8,561 nt of DNA from Vulcanimicrobiota bacterium (GTDB lineage: Bacteria > Eremiobacterota > Eremiobacteria > Baltobacterales > Baltobacteraceae), in NCBI GenBank assembly GCA_028287545.1, contig JAQBPL010000067.1, positions 1-8,561 of the forward strand, given 5' to 3'. This document shows, in pieces, positions 1-5,994 of the stretch. Numbering within the stretch: the first letter of the stretch is position 1; each line of letters opens with the position of its first letter. Below the pieces are notes generated by a model. The model searched no databases and was not told where the DNA came from. It saw nothing but the letters and a program-made list of their open reading frames with translations. Position numbers and translations under genes: made by a program.

Positions 1-123
1 CCGGATCAAGTGAACGGCGATAATTTCCCGGACTTCGGCGGTCATTGGCACGTCACGCGCCCGGCCGCAGCAACGGCGCCGCCGGTCGGCACGCCACCGC
101 CTTGCTTCGGGCCGTACTGCTAA
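1..123 (+). CDS. C-terminal end of an unrecognised protein (partial)
   Basis: An open frame enters from the left edge in frame 1 and runs 40 codons to a TAA at 121-123; its start lies outside the window. The visible residues include a segment rich in Asp, Phe, Gly, His and Trp (NFPDFGGHWHVTRP), then an Ala/Pro-rich stretch and a Cys-containing tail ending PPPCFGPYC. The mix of aromatic residues and the two Cys near the end look like a true protein terminus rather than a shadow frame, and could suit an exported or surface protein with a terminal disulfide, but I do not recognise a family. The TTG-initiated extension of the next gene, beginning at 45, would overlap this frame, which argues against that extension. 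No function is assigned. Confidence 0.55.
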   Translation, partial: PDQVNGDNFPDFGGHWHVTRPAAATAPPVGTPPPCFGPYC

Positions 124-248
124 CAGCCCCACGCGTCGAGCCCACGAGTACTCGCCCCCGTGCGACCTCGTGGACTCGACCGCAGGGTGCGGGGCGACCG
201 CAGCGAATCGTCGCGGCGAGCGCGCCGGTCGTTCGTGTGGGGTGTGCG

Positions 249-1187
249 ATGTATGAAACCGTTCGCCGTGAGACAGCCCCGCAGCAGGCCGCGGCGGCAC
301 CCGCGTCGCGTGAAGGCGGGGGGGAACGGGCACTGGCGCCCGAGGTGCCGCGGCACTCTCTGCGCCGGCTCGTCGACGGGGCTGCCGGCGTAGTGCAACG
401 CCAGGTCAACGACGTGGCCGGCGTTTCCAACACGCTCGACCTTGCGCAGAAGCAGGCGGCGTACGACGGCCAGAACGGTTTCACGCCGCCGAGCGTCAAT
501 GGTACCCGCTACGTTCCCGGCGCCTCGGACGACTGGGCGTTCACCGCGCTGAACAAGCCGACGATCGCGGTGCGGAACGACGCCGACGCAGGCGCGTTCA
601 AGGCCACGGTCACGGACGTGCCGACGAACGCCGTCGGCTACCACATGTTTTTGCCGACGCCCCCGCCGTGGCGCACGATCGTCGCGCTCGATCAGAGGCG
701 CATTTCCTTTTACGGAATCAATCGCGAGGTCGCGGCCGAAGAAGAGCGCGAGCGGCGCGAGAACCCGCCGGTGCCGATGCCGCACGGTTCTGTCGAACTG
801 ACGACGTTCAAGAAGAGCGCCGGAGGCGCGGTGCTCGAGGTTACGGGCGATCCTGATTCGGCGACGCTGCTGGCCCAGGTCACGCGCCACGAGACCAAAC
901 ATGCCGTCGACATCGCCGCGCGACGCGATGCGATCGTTAAACCGTGGGATCTCAAATTAACGCAAGCGAAGGACGTGCACACCGAGTACGCCGGCGCGAG
1001 CGACCCCGCGGCGCGCGAGGCGCTGTGGGCCGCAATGGGCGGCACGCCCGCGGCGATCGCCAAGCAGCTCGACGACGACTGGACTGCCGACTCGGACGCC
1101 TATCACGCGTCGGCAGCCGGCAAGACGCTCAACGACGTGCGCTACGCCCCCGAGCACATCACCGCGATCGTGAAACTGACCGCATAG
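249..1187 (+). CDS. Putative HExxH zinc metalloprotease-like protein
   Basis: 312 residues from the ATG at 249. The same frame is open back to a TTG at 45, but that stretch is Arg/Ala/Pro-rich and overlaps the upstream gene, so the ATG is preferred; only a weak GGGGT-type ribosome site precedes it. Residues 1-55 are rich in Ala, Glu, Pro and Arg and look disordered, ending near GVVQRQ. A mixed alpha/beta-looking body follows, with a charged segment (EEERERR, 164-170) before Pro-rich sequence. HETKH at 214-218 matches the HExxH zinc-binding motif; possible third ligands are E246 or the acidic/His cluster around D281-H286, but this is inference. No signal peptide or membrane segment is seen. 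The spacer 124-248 holds a 9-bp direct repeat (177-185, 195-203) and nothing else clear. Family not identified; the layout is like the disordered-leader plus HExxH proteins (such as DUF4157 proteins) seen near contractile injection systems, but no such genes are in view. The gene call is firm, the protease function tentative. Confidence 0.75.
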   Translation: MYETVRRETAPQQAAAAPASREGGGERALAPEVPRHSLRRLVDGAAGVVQRQVNDVAGVSNTLDLAQKQAAYDGQNGFTPPSVNGTRYVPGASDDWAFTALNKPTIAVRNDADAGAFKATVTDVPTNAVGYHMFLPTPPPWRTIVALDQRRISFYGINREVAAEEERERRENPPVPMPHGSVELTTFKKSAGGAVLEVTGDPDSATLLAQVTRHETKHAVDIAARRDAIVKPWDLKLTQAKDVHTEYAGASDPAAREALWAAMGGTPAAIAKQLDDDWTADSDAYHASAAGKTLNDVRYAPEHITAIVKLTA

Positions 1188-1207
1188 GGCGGGCCGGCAC
1201 GCGCGTG

Positions 1208-1238
1208 CTTGAGAGGAACCGCCGTAGGGTTCCTCAAG
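1208..1238 (+). other. Hairpin between the metalloprotease-like and hydrolase genes
   Basis: GAGGAACC at 1213-1220 pairs perfectly with GGTTCCTC at 1228-1235 around a 7-base loop. Three more pairs (CTT 1208-1210 with AAG 1236-1238) form if GA at 1211-1212 is bulged. There is no T-run after it, so it is a poor intrinsic terminator for the upstream gene. Its 3' arm runs into AAGAG at 1236-1240, the only ribosome-site-like sequence before the ATG at 1251, so it could also modulate translation of the hydrolase. Either role is inference. Confidence 0.4.
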
Positions 1239-1250
1239 AGCCATCTTGCG

Positions 1251-1985
1251 ATGTCGCAACAGTCTCACGAAAATCGACGCGCCGAGTTCGTCGACACCGG
1301 CGGCGGCAAGCGAGCGTATTATGTCGTGCCCGACGGCGAGGGGCCGTTCCCCGGCGTGCTCGTCTTTCAAGAAGCGTTCGGCGTGAACGACTACATCCAG
1401 GGCGAGGCGAGGCGGCTCGCCGCGCACGGCTACGCCGCGATCGCGCCGGATCTCTACGACGGGAAGACCGTCGCGTACGACGATCAAGAGGGCGCTTTCG
1501 CCAGAATCAAAGCCTTGACCGACGACGGGATGCTCGACTACACGCGTTCGGCGATGCGCTTTCTCGATGCGCAGCCGGACGTGCGGCGCGAGAAGAAGGG
1601 TGCGGTCGGGTTCTGCATGGGCGGCCGGCTCGCGTTTCTCATCGCCGTCTCCGAGCCCGCCCAGATTGCGGCGGCGTCGTCGTTCTACGGCGGCGGGATC
1701 GCAGCGGAGCAGAAGCGATTCTTCGACCCGCTGCTCGACCGCGTCCCCGATCTGGGCGGAGCGCTGTTGCTGATCTACGGCGCCGACGACGAGTCGATTA
1801 CGCCGCGGGAGCATGCGCGTCTGGCGGAAGCGCTCTCGACGCACAAGAAGCGCTATTGCATCAGCGTCTTTCCGGGTGCGCCGCACGGGTTCGCGTCACG
1901 GCATCGCACGGCCGTCTACCGGCCCGACGCCGCGGAAGAAGCGTGGGCCGAGACCTTCGCGCTCTTCGATAGGGCGCTGCGCTAG
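1251..1985 (+). CDS. Dienelactone hydrolase family protein
   Basis: 244 residues, the usual size for the family, with an alpha/beta-hydrolase fold expected. The nucleophile is C122 in GFCMGG, the classic DLH elbow (G-x-C-x-G-G). The acid is most likely D180 in YGADDESI and the base H212 in GAPHGF. E41 in FQEAFGVN matches the conserved Glu that interacts with the catalytic Cys in bacterial dienelactone hydrolases. All key residues are present, so the enzyme is probably active on a lactone or ester; the true substrate cannot be read from sequence, because many members act outside chloroaromatic breakdown and no catechol-pathway genes are nearby. ATG 1251 is chosen over TTG 1209 because the TTG lies inside a hairpin and adds residues outside the family's usual start. 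No signal peptide: cytoplasmic. It sits 63 bases after the metalloprotease-like gene and 74 bases before the lipoprotein gene on the same strand. Confidence 0.92.
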   Translation: MSQQSHENRRAEFVDTGGGKRAYYVVPDGEGPFPGVLVFQEAFGVNDYIQGEARRLAAHGYAAIAPDLYDGKTVAYDDQEGAFARIKALTDDGMLDYTRSAMRFLDAQPDVRREKKGAVGFCMGGRLAFLIAVSEPAQIAAASSFYGGGIAAEQKRFFDPLLDRVPDLGGALLLIYGADDESITPREHARLAEALSTHKKRYCISVFPGAPHGFASRHRTAVYRPDAAEEAWAETFALFDRALR

Positions 1986-2005
1986 CGCGCGTTGCGGCAC
2001 GCGCG
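1986..2005 (+). other. GC-rich hairpin just after the hydrolase gene
   Basis: A perfect 7-bp inverted repeat (CGCGCGT at 1986-1992, ACGCGCG at 1999-2005) with a 6-base loop begins at the base after the hydrolase stop codon. It lacks a following T-run, so it may slow polymerase or protect the transcript end rather than act as an intrinsic terminator. Such inverted repeats also arise by chance in DNA of this composition. The rest of the 74-base gap shows no clear promoter. Confidence 0.3.
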
Positions 2006-2059
2006 AGGCCGACCACGTCGCAGGTGCAGGCGACACCCGGGCGGTAGCGCGCAGGCGAG

Positions 2060-2395
2060 ATGAAAAACACCGAGCGCCTCGTCGGGATCGCGCTTGCGGT
2101 CCTTGCACTCGAAGGCTGCCGCGGGGCGCAGCACGCGCAGGAGATGGAAGGCCGGCCGTCGCCAAGTCCCTCGGCGTTTGCGGCGGGCGGTCACGGCGGC
2201 GGGGGCGGGCGCTTCATACGGTACGGCACGAGCGCAGCGGTTGCCGGCGCGGCAGCGCACGTCGCGCATCCTCCCTATGCGGGCACGGATCGCACGCTCG
2301 GCCGCGGCGGCGGGAACGGCGCGAGCGGCGACGGCACGGGCGGCCGCGGCTGGTCTGGCTTCGGCGGGGCGGGAGCGCACGGCGCCGGCGGCTGA
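2060..2395 (+). CDS. Small glycine-rich putative lipoprotein (YgiB/YjfM-like position)
   Basis: 111 residues. The N-terminus has a charged start (MKNTER), a hydrophobic core (LVGIALAVLAL) and EGC with Cys at residue 20, so it reads as a secretion signal with an imperfect lipobox; Glu at -2 is unusual, and plain secretion is an alternative. The mature part is low in complexity: SPSPS, a Gly/His run, an Ala-rich middle, and a tail of repeated Gly with scattered Arg, Ser, Trp and Phe (GFGGAGAHGAGG at the end). AGGCGAG lies directly before the ATG, a weak and close ribosome site. Third codon positions are strongly G/C, as in the neighbours. The gene overlaps the ATP-grasp ligase gene in a different frame. 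In enterobacteria, small lipoproteins with Gly/Ser-rich tails (YgiB, YjfM) precede YgiC/YjfC ligases, which supports a real gene acting with the ligase. I claim similarity of layout, not proven homology. Confidence 0.65.
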   Translation: MKNTERLVGIALAVLALEGCRGAQHAQEMEGRPSPSPSAFAAGGHGGGGGRFIRYGTSAAVAGAAAHVAHPPYAGTDRTLGRGGGNGASGDGTGGRGWSGFGGAGAHGAGG

Positions 2396-3548
2396 GCCGG
2401 TCGCGTTTTGGGAGACGATCCAAGGCGAGCCCTACGCGCTTCCTGACGTCATCCCCATCGCGCGCGCCGAGATCGACGCGATCCGTGAATCCGCGCGCGA
2501 CGCGTGGACGATCTTCGCGCGCGTTGCGCCGCTGCTGCGCGCGCTGCCGGACGACGGGCTGGCCGCGCTCGGAATCCCCGACGCCGCGCACGACGTCGTT
2601 CGGCTGCACGATTCGCGGGCGGGTGAGACGCTCGTCGCGCGGTTGGACTTCCTGCGCGAAGGCGACGCCTATCGGGTGGTCGAGCTCAACGCCGAGACGC
2701 CGTTCTTCGTCGTCGAGTCGTTCGTCGAACAGGGGCGCCGCGCGCGTGCAGCGGAGTACGCGGACCCCAACGCCGGCGAGTCGGCTGCGCTCGGCGACGC
2801 GCTGGCGTCGGCGCTCGCGCCTCTCGATCCGCGGGCGCGGGTCGGCGTCGTCGCGACGAACGTATACCGCGAGGACGTCGGCACGGCGCTGTTTCTGCGC
2901 GATCTGCTCGCCGCGCGCGTCGGCGCCGCGGTCGACTTCGTTCCGATCCACGAACTGAACGTCGCCGGCGGGATCGTGCGCGACGCGGCCGGCCCGCTCG
3001 ACGTGCTCTACCGCTGTTACCCGCTCGAACACTTCGCCGCCGATCCCGGCGGCCCGGCGCTCTTCGACGCGGTGCTGCGCGGCGCGTACCGGCTGCTGAA
3101 CCCGCCTTCGGCGCTGGCGCTGCAATCGAAGGCGACGCAGGCGCTCATCTGGGGACTCTACGAGCAGAACGCATACTTCAGCGAGGCGGAGCGCGAGGCG
3201 ATCTCCCGCGTCTTCTTGCCGACGTACCTCGACCGGCCCGACGACGGCGCCGCGTACGTCCGCAAGCCCGTCCTGGGACGCGAGGGCGGCGGCGTCGCGG
3301 TCCTCGATGCGCACGGTGAGGTCGTCGCGCGCGGCGCCGGCCGGCGCTTCGACGCGCAGCCGTGTGTGTTCCAGCGCTACGTCGCGGCACCGTTGCGCAC
3401 CGTCGACCGCGGCGACGGCACGCTCTTCGAAGGTACGGAACTGTTGACGTGCTTTGTCGTCGCGGGCCGGCCGAGCGCGATCGGAATGCGCATCGGCGGC
3501 CCGGTGACCGACGTCCGGAGCTATTTCGCTCCGCTCGGAATTCGCTGA
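2277..3548 (+). CDS. Glutathionylspermidine synthase-like ATP-grasp ligase (YgiC/YjfC type)
   Basis: 423 residues from ATG 2277. From FWETIQGEPY (44-53) onward it follows the glutathionylspermidine-synthase-like preATP-grasp family: LGIPDAAHDVVR (98-109), RLDF (122-125), VELNAETPF (135-143; YgiC has LENNADTP), CYPLEH (247-252), NPP and SKA (275-286), the ATP-grasp core YVRKPVLGREGGGV (327-340) with K330 as likely nucleotide ligand, FQRY (365-368), and the closing RPSAIGMRIGGPVTDVRSYFAPL. The family joins an amine to a carboxylate through an acyl phosphate. The amidase domain of E. coli GspS is absent, so substrates are open; free polyamine/peptide and a protein tail are both possible. The start is uncertain: residues 1-40 are Arg/Ala-rich and unlike the family, ATG 2277 has no ribosome site, the frame is open back to TTG 2094, and no ATG, GTG or TTG lies between 2277 and the conserved part. 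Family assignment is strong, the N-terminus weak. Confidence 0.88.
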   Translation: MRARIARSAAAAGTARAATARAAAAGLASAGRERTAPAAEPVAFWETIQGEPYALPDVIPIARAEIDAIRESARDAWTIFARVAPLLRALPDDGLAALGIPDAAHDVVRLHDSRAGETLVARLDFLREGDAYRVVELNAETPFFVVESFVEQGRRARAAEYADPNAGESAALGDALASALAPLDPRARVGVVATNVYREDVGTALFLRDLLAARVGAAVDFVPIHELNVAGGIVRDAAGPLDVLYRCYPLEHFAADPGGPALFDAVLRGAYRLLNPPSALALQSKATQALIWGLYEQNAYFSEAEREAISRVFLPTYLDRPDDGAAYVRKPVLGREGGGVAVLDAHGEVVARGAGRRFDAQPCVFQRYVAAPLRTVDRGDGTLFEGTELLTCFVVAGRPSAIGMRIGGPVTDVRSYFAPLGIR

Positions 3549-3569
3549 GAGCCTCACCGGTTCGCGAAA

Positions 3570-3596
3570 ACGCCCCGCGGCATCTCCGCGGGGCGT
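3570..3596. terminator. Strong intrinsic terminator between convergent genes
   Basis: A perfect 11-bp stem (ACGCCCCGCGG at 3570-3580 with CCGCGGGGCGT at 3586-3596) closes a 5-base loop. AAAA at 3567-3570 precedes it on the + strand, so on the - strand the stem ends in TTTT, the classic layout for stopping the depolymerase transcript, whose stop codon is 35 bases away. On the + strand the stem is followed by CCTT, a weaker tail, so it may also end the ligase transcript, whose stop codon is 21 bases before it. It lies midway between the two convergent coding ends. Confidence 0.85.
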
Positions 3597-3630
3597 CCTT
3601 GCGTCACGGTGCTTCGAGCCGTGAAGCCCT

Positions 3631-4998
3631 CTACGGGCAGCCGATTACGTAGTAGTTGGTCCCGGTTTTCTTCAGCGTCGTCTGGTAGTACACGTTGTCG
3701 AGGCCCATGTTCTGGTTCGAGCCGTTGGCGAGCGCGTAGCCGCCGCTGTCGTGTGCGCGTCCGGCCTGCACGTGATAGTAGTTCGCGGCGGTGTAGCAGA
3801 CCGGCGCCGGCGTCGGCGTCACGAGCGGCGTCGCGGTCGGTGCCGGCGTTGCCGTCGGCTGCGGCGTCGGCGTACCGACGGGAGTCGGGGTCGGCGAGCC
3901 GCCCGGTGTCGGGGTGGGCGAGGGCGTCGGCGTCGCGCCGCTGCCCGACTGCACTTGATCGACCATCTTCTTGATCGCGGCCATCTGCGGTCCGGTTTTG
4001 AGCGCGTAGTTCGAGCCTTCGAAGCCCCACCAGTCCCAGCATCCGTTCGGGTTGCTCGGCGTGCTGCTCGACACCTGATACGGGTAGAGGACCAGCAAGT
4101 TGTTCGTGTCGGCGTACTTGTTGATGCCGGCTTCGGTGACGAACTTCGTGCCGATGTTCGCCTGCGTCTGCACGCAGCCGTCGAGGGCGACGATCAGCCG
4201 GCACTGCGTCCCGCCGGCGCAGGTGTTCGGGACGTAGAGATAGCCGTTGGTGTCCAGATCGCTCGAACCGCCGCCGTACGGCGTCTGGTCGAAGTTGACC
4301 AGCGTCCCCGTCGGCGTGCCGGTGTTCTTCGCGTTCACCGAGCCGAAGAAGTACGTCAGCCACGTGTTCTCTGAGTCGTAGCCGCTGCAGTTGATCATGT
4401 ACGGGCTGGCGGTGGTGCCGCAGGCGACCTCACCGTCCGGCGACTCCCAGCCGTGTCCGGCGGCGTACGTGTTGTCGTACTTCGTCGCGACGCCGTAGTG
4501 CGCGTACTCGCTGTTGAGGTCGTTCATCGTCTTCGGGTAGACCGTGTAATCCGACGTGCCCGACCACAAGTACGCTTTCTGCCCGTTCAAGTTGCTCTTG
4601 TTGTCGATCGTCCCGGCCGAGGATTGGCTGTCGAGATAGCTCTCCGATGCGGAGAGCGAGCTCGCCGTCGCGTACTGGCAGGTGTTCTGCGCCGTGGTGA
4701 GGCTGTTCTGCGCGCAGTAGTACGGCCCGCCGGCGTAGATCGCCGCGTAGTGGAACGTGGTCGAGAACGCGACCTGCAGCTGCACGGCCATGAAGCCGCC
4801 CGACGAGATGCCGGCGACCGTCGTCTTCGTCTTGTCGACGTTGTACTTGCCGAGCGACGTCACGCTCTGCACGCTGCGCACGTGCCCTTGCGGTTCGCCG
4901 GCACTCGGGGAGACGCCCGATCCGCCGCCTCCGCACCCGCCGACGACGGCAGCGAGCGCCACGATGGCGAGAGCAGTCAAAGGACGAGTAAGCTGCAC
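3631..4998 (-). CDS. phaZ: Extracellular short-chain-length PHA (PHB) depolymerase, type 2 catalytic domain
   Basis: 455 residues. A signal peptide (1-21) ends at VVGG-C22, a good lipobox followed by a Gly run, so the enzyme is probably a surface lipoprotein. The catalytic domain (about 45-350) is type 2: the lipase box GISSG with S65 comes first, then D150 (GTSDYTV) and H182 (AGHGW), completing the triad. The segment that comes first in type 1 enzymes follows later (YLYVPNTC, VALDGC, LVLYPYQ, GCWDWW, 253-324), i.e. a circular permutation; S66 and C275 are likely oxyanion-hole residues by analogy with the fungal enzyme. A Thr-Pro linker (356-399) leads to a Cys-bounded C-terminal domain (C401, C454; HVQAGRAHDSGGYALANG, VYYQTTLKK) that may bind polymer. 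It would cut poly(3-hydroxybutyrate) outside the cell into soluble hydroxyacids. GTG start, supported by AAGGGAG 7 bases upstream. Monocistronic, with its own promoter candidate and terminator. Rich in Ser, Thr, Asn and Tyr, as exported enzymes often are. Confidence 0.92.
   Translation of the reverse strand: MQLTRPLTALAIVALAAVVGGCGGGGSGVSPSAGEPQGHVRSVQSVTSLGKYNVDKTKTTVAGISSGGFMAVQLQVAFSTTFHYAAIYAGGPYYCAQNSLTTAQNTCQYATASSLSASESYLDSQSSAGTIDNKSNLNGQKAYLWSGTSDYTVYPKTMNDLNSEYAHYGVATKYDNTYAAGHGWESPDGEVACGTTASPYMINCSGYDSENTWLTYFFGSVNAKNTGTPTGTLVNFDQTPYGGGSSDLDTNGYLYVPNTCAGGTQCRLIVALDGCVQTQANIGTKFVTEAGINKYADTNNLLVLYPYQVSSSTPSNPNGCWDWWGFEGSNYALKTGPQMAAIKKMVDQVQSGSGATPTPSPTPTPGGSPTPTPVGTPTPQPTATPAPTATPLVTPTPAPVCYTAANYYHVQAGRAHDSGGYALANGSNQNMGLDNVYYQTTLKKTGTNYYVIGCP
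3802..3933 (-). repeat. Thr-Pro repeat linker inside the depolymerase gene
   Basis: This stretch encodes residues 356-399, almost wholly Thr, Pro, Ala, Gly and Ser in TP, TPTP, TPVGTPTP and TATPAP units. The DNA shows matching GTCGGCGT-like imperfect repeats. Such linkers separate catalytic and substrate-binding domains in extracellular polymer-degrading enzymes, and their length can vary by slippage between strains. Confidence 0.85.
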
Positions 4999-5005
4999 GC
5001 GCAGA

Positions 5006-5012
5006 CTCCCTT
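5006..5012 (-). promoter_or_regulatory. Shine-Dalgarno site fixing the GTG start of the depolymerase
   Basis: On the - strand AAGGGAG is followed by a 7-base spacer and then GTG at 4998-4996. It is one of the two clearest ribosome sites in the window and decides the non-ATG start; the GTG also gives a well-formed signal peptide (MQLTRP then a hydrophobic core). Confidence 0.8.
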
Positions 5013-5048
5013 CGCTATCCGAGCAAAACGGCCGAGCGGCCGCGTCCC

Positions 5049-5078
5049 ATTATCGCACCGGGCTCGCGGCGCTGTTAC
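5049..5078 (-). promoter_or_regulatory. Candidate sigma70-type promoter for the depolymerase
   Basis: On the - strand GTAACA (5078-5073) resembles TTGACA at four of six positions. After an 18-base spacer comes GATAAT (5054-5049), five of six to TATAAT. Transcription starting about 7 bases downstream would give a leader of roughly 40 bases with the ribosome site well placed. It lies in the 150-base gap before the gene, the only place a promoter could sit. Assigned by eye; the host's sigma preferences are unknown. Confidence 0.4.
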
Positions 5079-5094
5079 ACCCGAAGGAAGGTAA

Positions 5095-5106
5095 TTTCTC
5101 GAGAAA
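5095..5106. promoter_or_regulatory. 12-bp perfect palindrome upstream of the depolymerase promoter
   Basis: TTTCTCGAGAAA is its own reverse complement and stands in a locally A/T-rich patch in otherwise GC-rich DNA, 16 bases upstream of the candidate -35 box. A looser GAAA-N4-TTTC element lies about 20 bases further upstream (near 5120-5131). The position suits an activator site or operator for the depolymerase. It could instead be chance, or a weak hairpin beyond the nucleoside phosphorylase gene; no regulator gene is in view. Confidence 0.3.
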
Positions 5107-5148
5107 ACCGTTCAGTTGGAAATGATTTTCACGATTGCCTTGCCGGGA

Positions 5149-5994
5149 TTAGGGGGCCGCCGGCGGCACCTCGGCCGTGACTTCGGCGTTGGCGACGATC
5201 CCTTCGATCATGCGGGCGACGTTGTCGGCGCTGCGGGCCGAGGCTTCGAGCACCTCTTCGTGCGAGGTCGCCGCCCCGATGCCGTGGACGTTGGTGATGA
5301 GGGAGAAGCCCACCACGGTGCAGCCGAGCGCCCGCGCCGCGATCGTCTCGAGGACCGTCGACATCCCGACCGCGTCGGCGCCGATCGTGCGCAGCCAGCG
5401 GGCTTCGGCGGGCGTCTCGTACGCCGGCCCGGTGAGACCGGCGTAGACGCCGTCGTGCATCACGATCCCGTACTCGGCGGCCATGTGCCGCGCGAGCTCG
5501 CGCAGATGCGGGTCGTACGCGTCGAGCATGTCGATGAAGCGCGCGTCCTGGCCCGGCAGCAAGTCGGCCCCGATCAGCGGGCTCGTTCCGGTGAGGTTGA
5601 TCTGATCCGCGATCAGCATCAGGTCGCCCGCGACGTATTCCGGATTCACGCCGCCGGCGGCGTTGGTCAGCACGATCGTCTTCGCGCCTGCGTGCGCGGC
5701 GGTGAGGATCGGGTAGATCACCTCGTCGGTGGCGCGGCCTTCGTAGAGGTGAAAGCGCCCGCTGAACGCGACGACGCGGCGCTGGTGCAGCGTGCCGATG
5801 CGCGCCTCGCCGGCGTGCCCCGCGACGCCCGGCTCCGGCATGCCTTCGATCTTCTTGTACGGCACCGTCGTGCCGTCGATGCGCTCGCGCAGCGCGCCGC
5901 CGAAACCGGAGCCGAGCACGATCGCGCAATCGAGGCTCCCGCCCGCCTTGCTGCGCAGATAGTCCGCGGCCTCGTCGAGCCGTTTGCGTTTCAT
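5149..5994 (-). CDS. punA: Purine nucleoside phosphorylase (trimeric type)
   Basis: 281 residues, normal for the trimeric family (PNP/MTAP family 2). It splits purine (deoxy)nucleosides with phosphate into base and (deoxy)ribose-1-phosphate in the cytoplasm. Visible active-site elements in order: GSGFGG with S29 (phosphate), H60 in GHAGE, R80/H82/Y84 in SGRFHLYEG, N111 in TNAAGG, E193 in YETPAEARW, M211-S212 in GADAVGMST, N235 in SLITN and H245 in SHEEV. E193 and N235 correspond to the Glu/Asn pair of 6-oxopurine (inosine/guanosine) enzymes, so those substrates are favoured over adenosine. The ATG shares ATGA with the gpmI stop (4-base overlap) and has no good ribosome site of its own, so it is probably translated by coupling as the last gene of the operon. 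No clear terminator follows the TAA; the A/T-rich patch near 5090-5135 is the only candidate region. Confidence 0.95.
   Translation of the reverse strand: MKRKRLDEAADYLRSKAGGSLDCAIVLGSGFGGALRERIDGTTVPYKKIEGMPEPGVAGHAGEARIGTLHQRRVVAFSGRFHLYEGRATDEVIYPILTAAHAGAKTIVLTNAAGGVNPEYVAGDLMLIADQINLTGTSPLIGADLLPGQDARFIDMLDAYDPHLRELARHMAAEYGIVMHDGVYAGLTGPAYETPAEARWLRTIGADAVGMSTVLETIAARALGCTVVGFSLITNVHGIGAATSHEEVLEASARSADNVARMIEGIVANAEVTAEVPPAAP

Noticed and set aside
177..203. 9-bp direct repeat (CGACCGCAG) as an operator or attachment site
   Set aside because: Only two short copies in GC-rich DNA with no integrase, tRNA or promoter nearby; expected by chance.
45..248. TTG-initiated extension of the HETKH protein
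   Set aside because: Overlaps the end of the upstream gene; Arg/Pro/Ala-rich with no ribosome site; the ATG at 249 is more plausible.
1813..2958. 381-codon + strand open frame across the hydrolase, lipoprotein and ligase genes
   Set aside because: Overlaps three better-supported genes; almost wholly Arg, Ser, Ala and Thr with no motif.
2214..3557. 447-codon antisense open frame opposite the ATP-grasp ligase gene
   Set aside because: Arg/Asp/Val-rich shadow of a GC-rich gene; the + strand frame carries clear family motifs.
3802..3933. Possible CRISPR or non-coding tandem repeat
   Set aside because: The repetition is explained by Thr-Pro codons in frame within the depolymerase; there are no uniform repeats or unique spacers.
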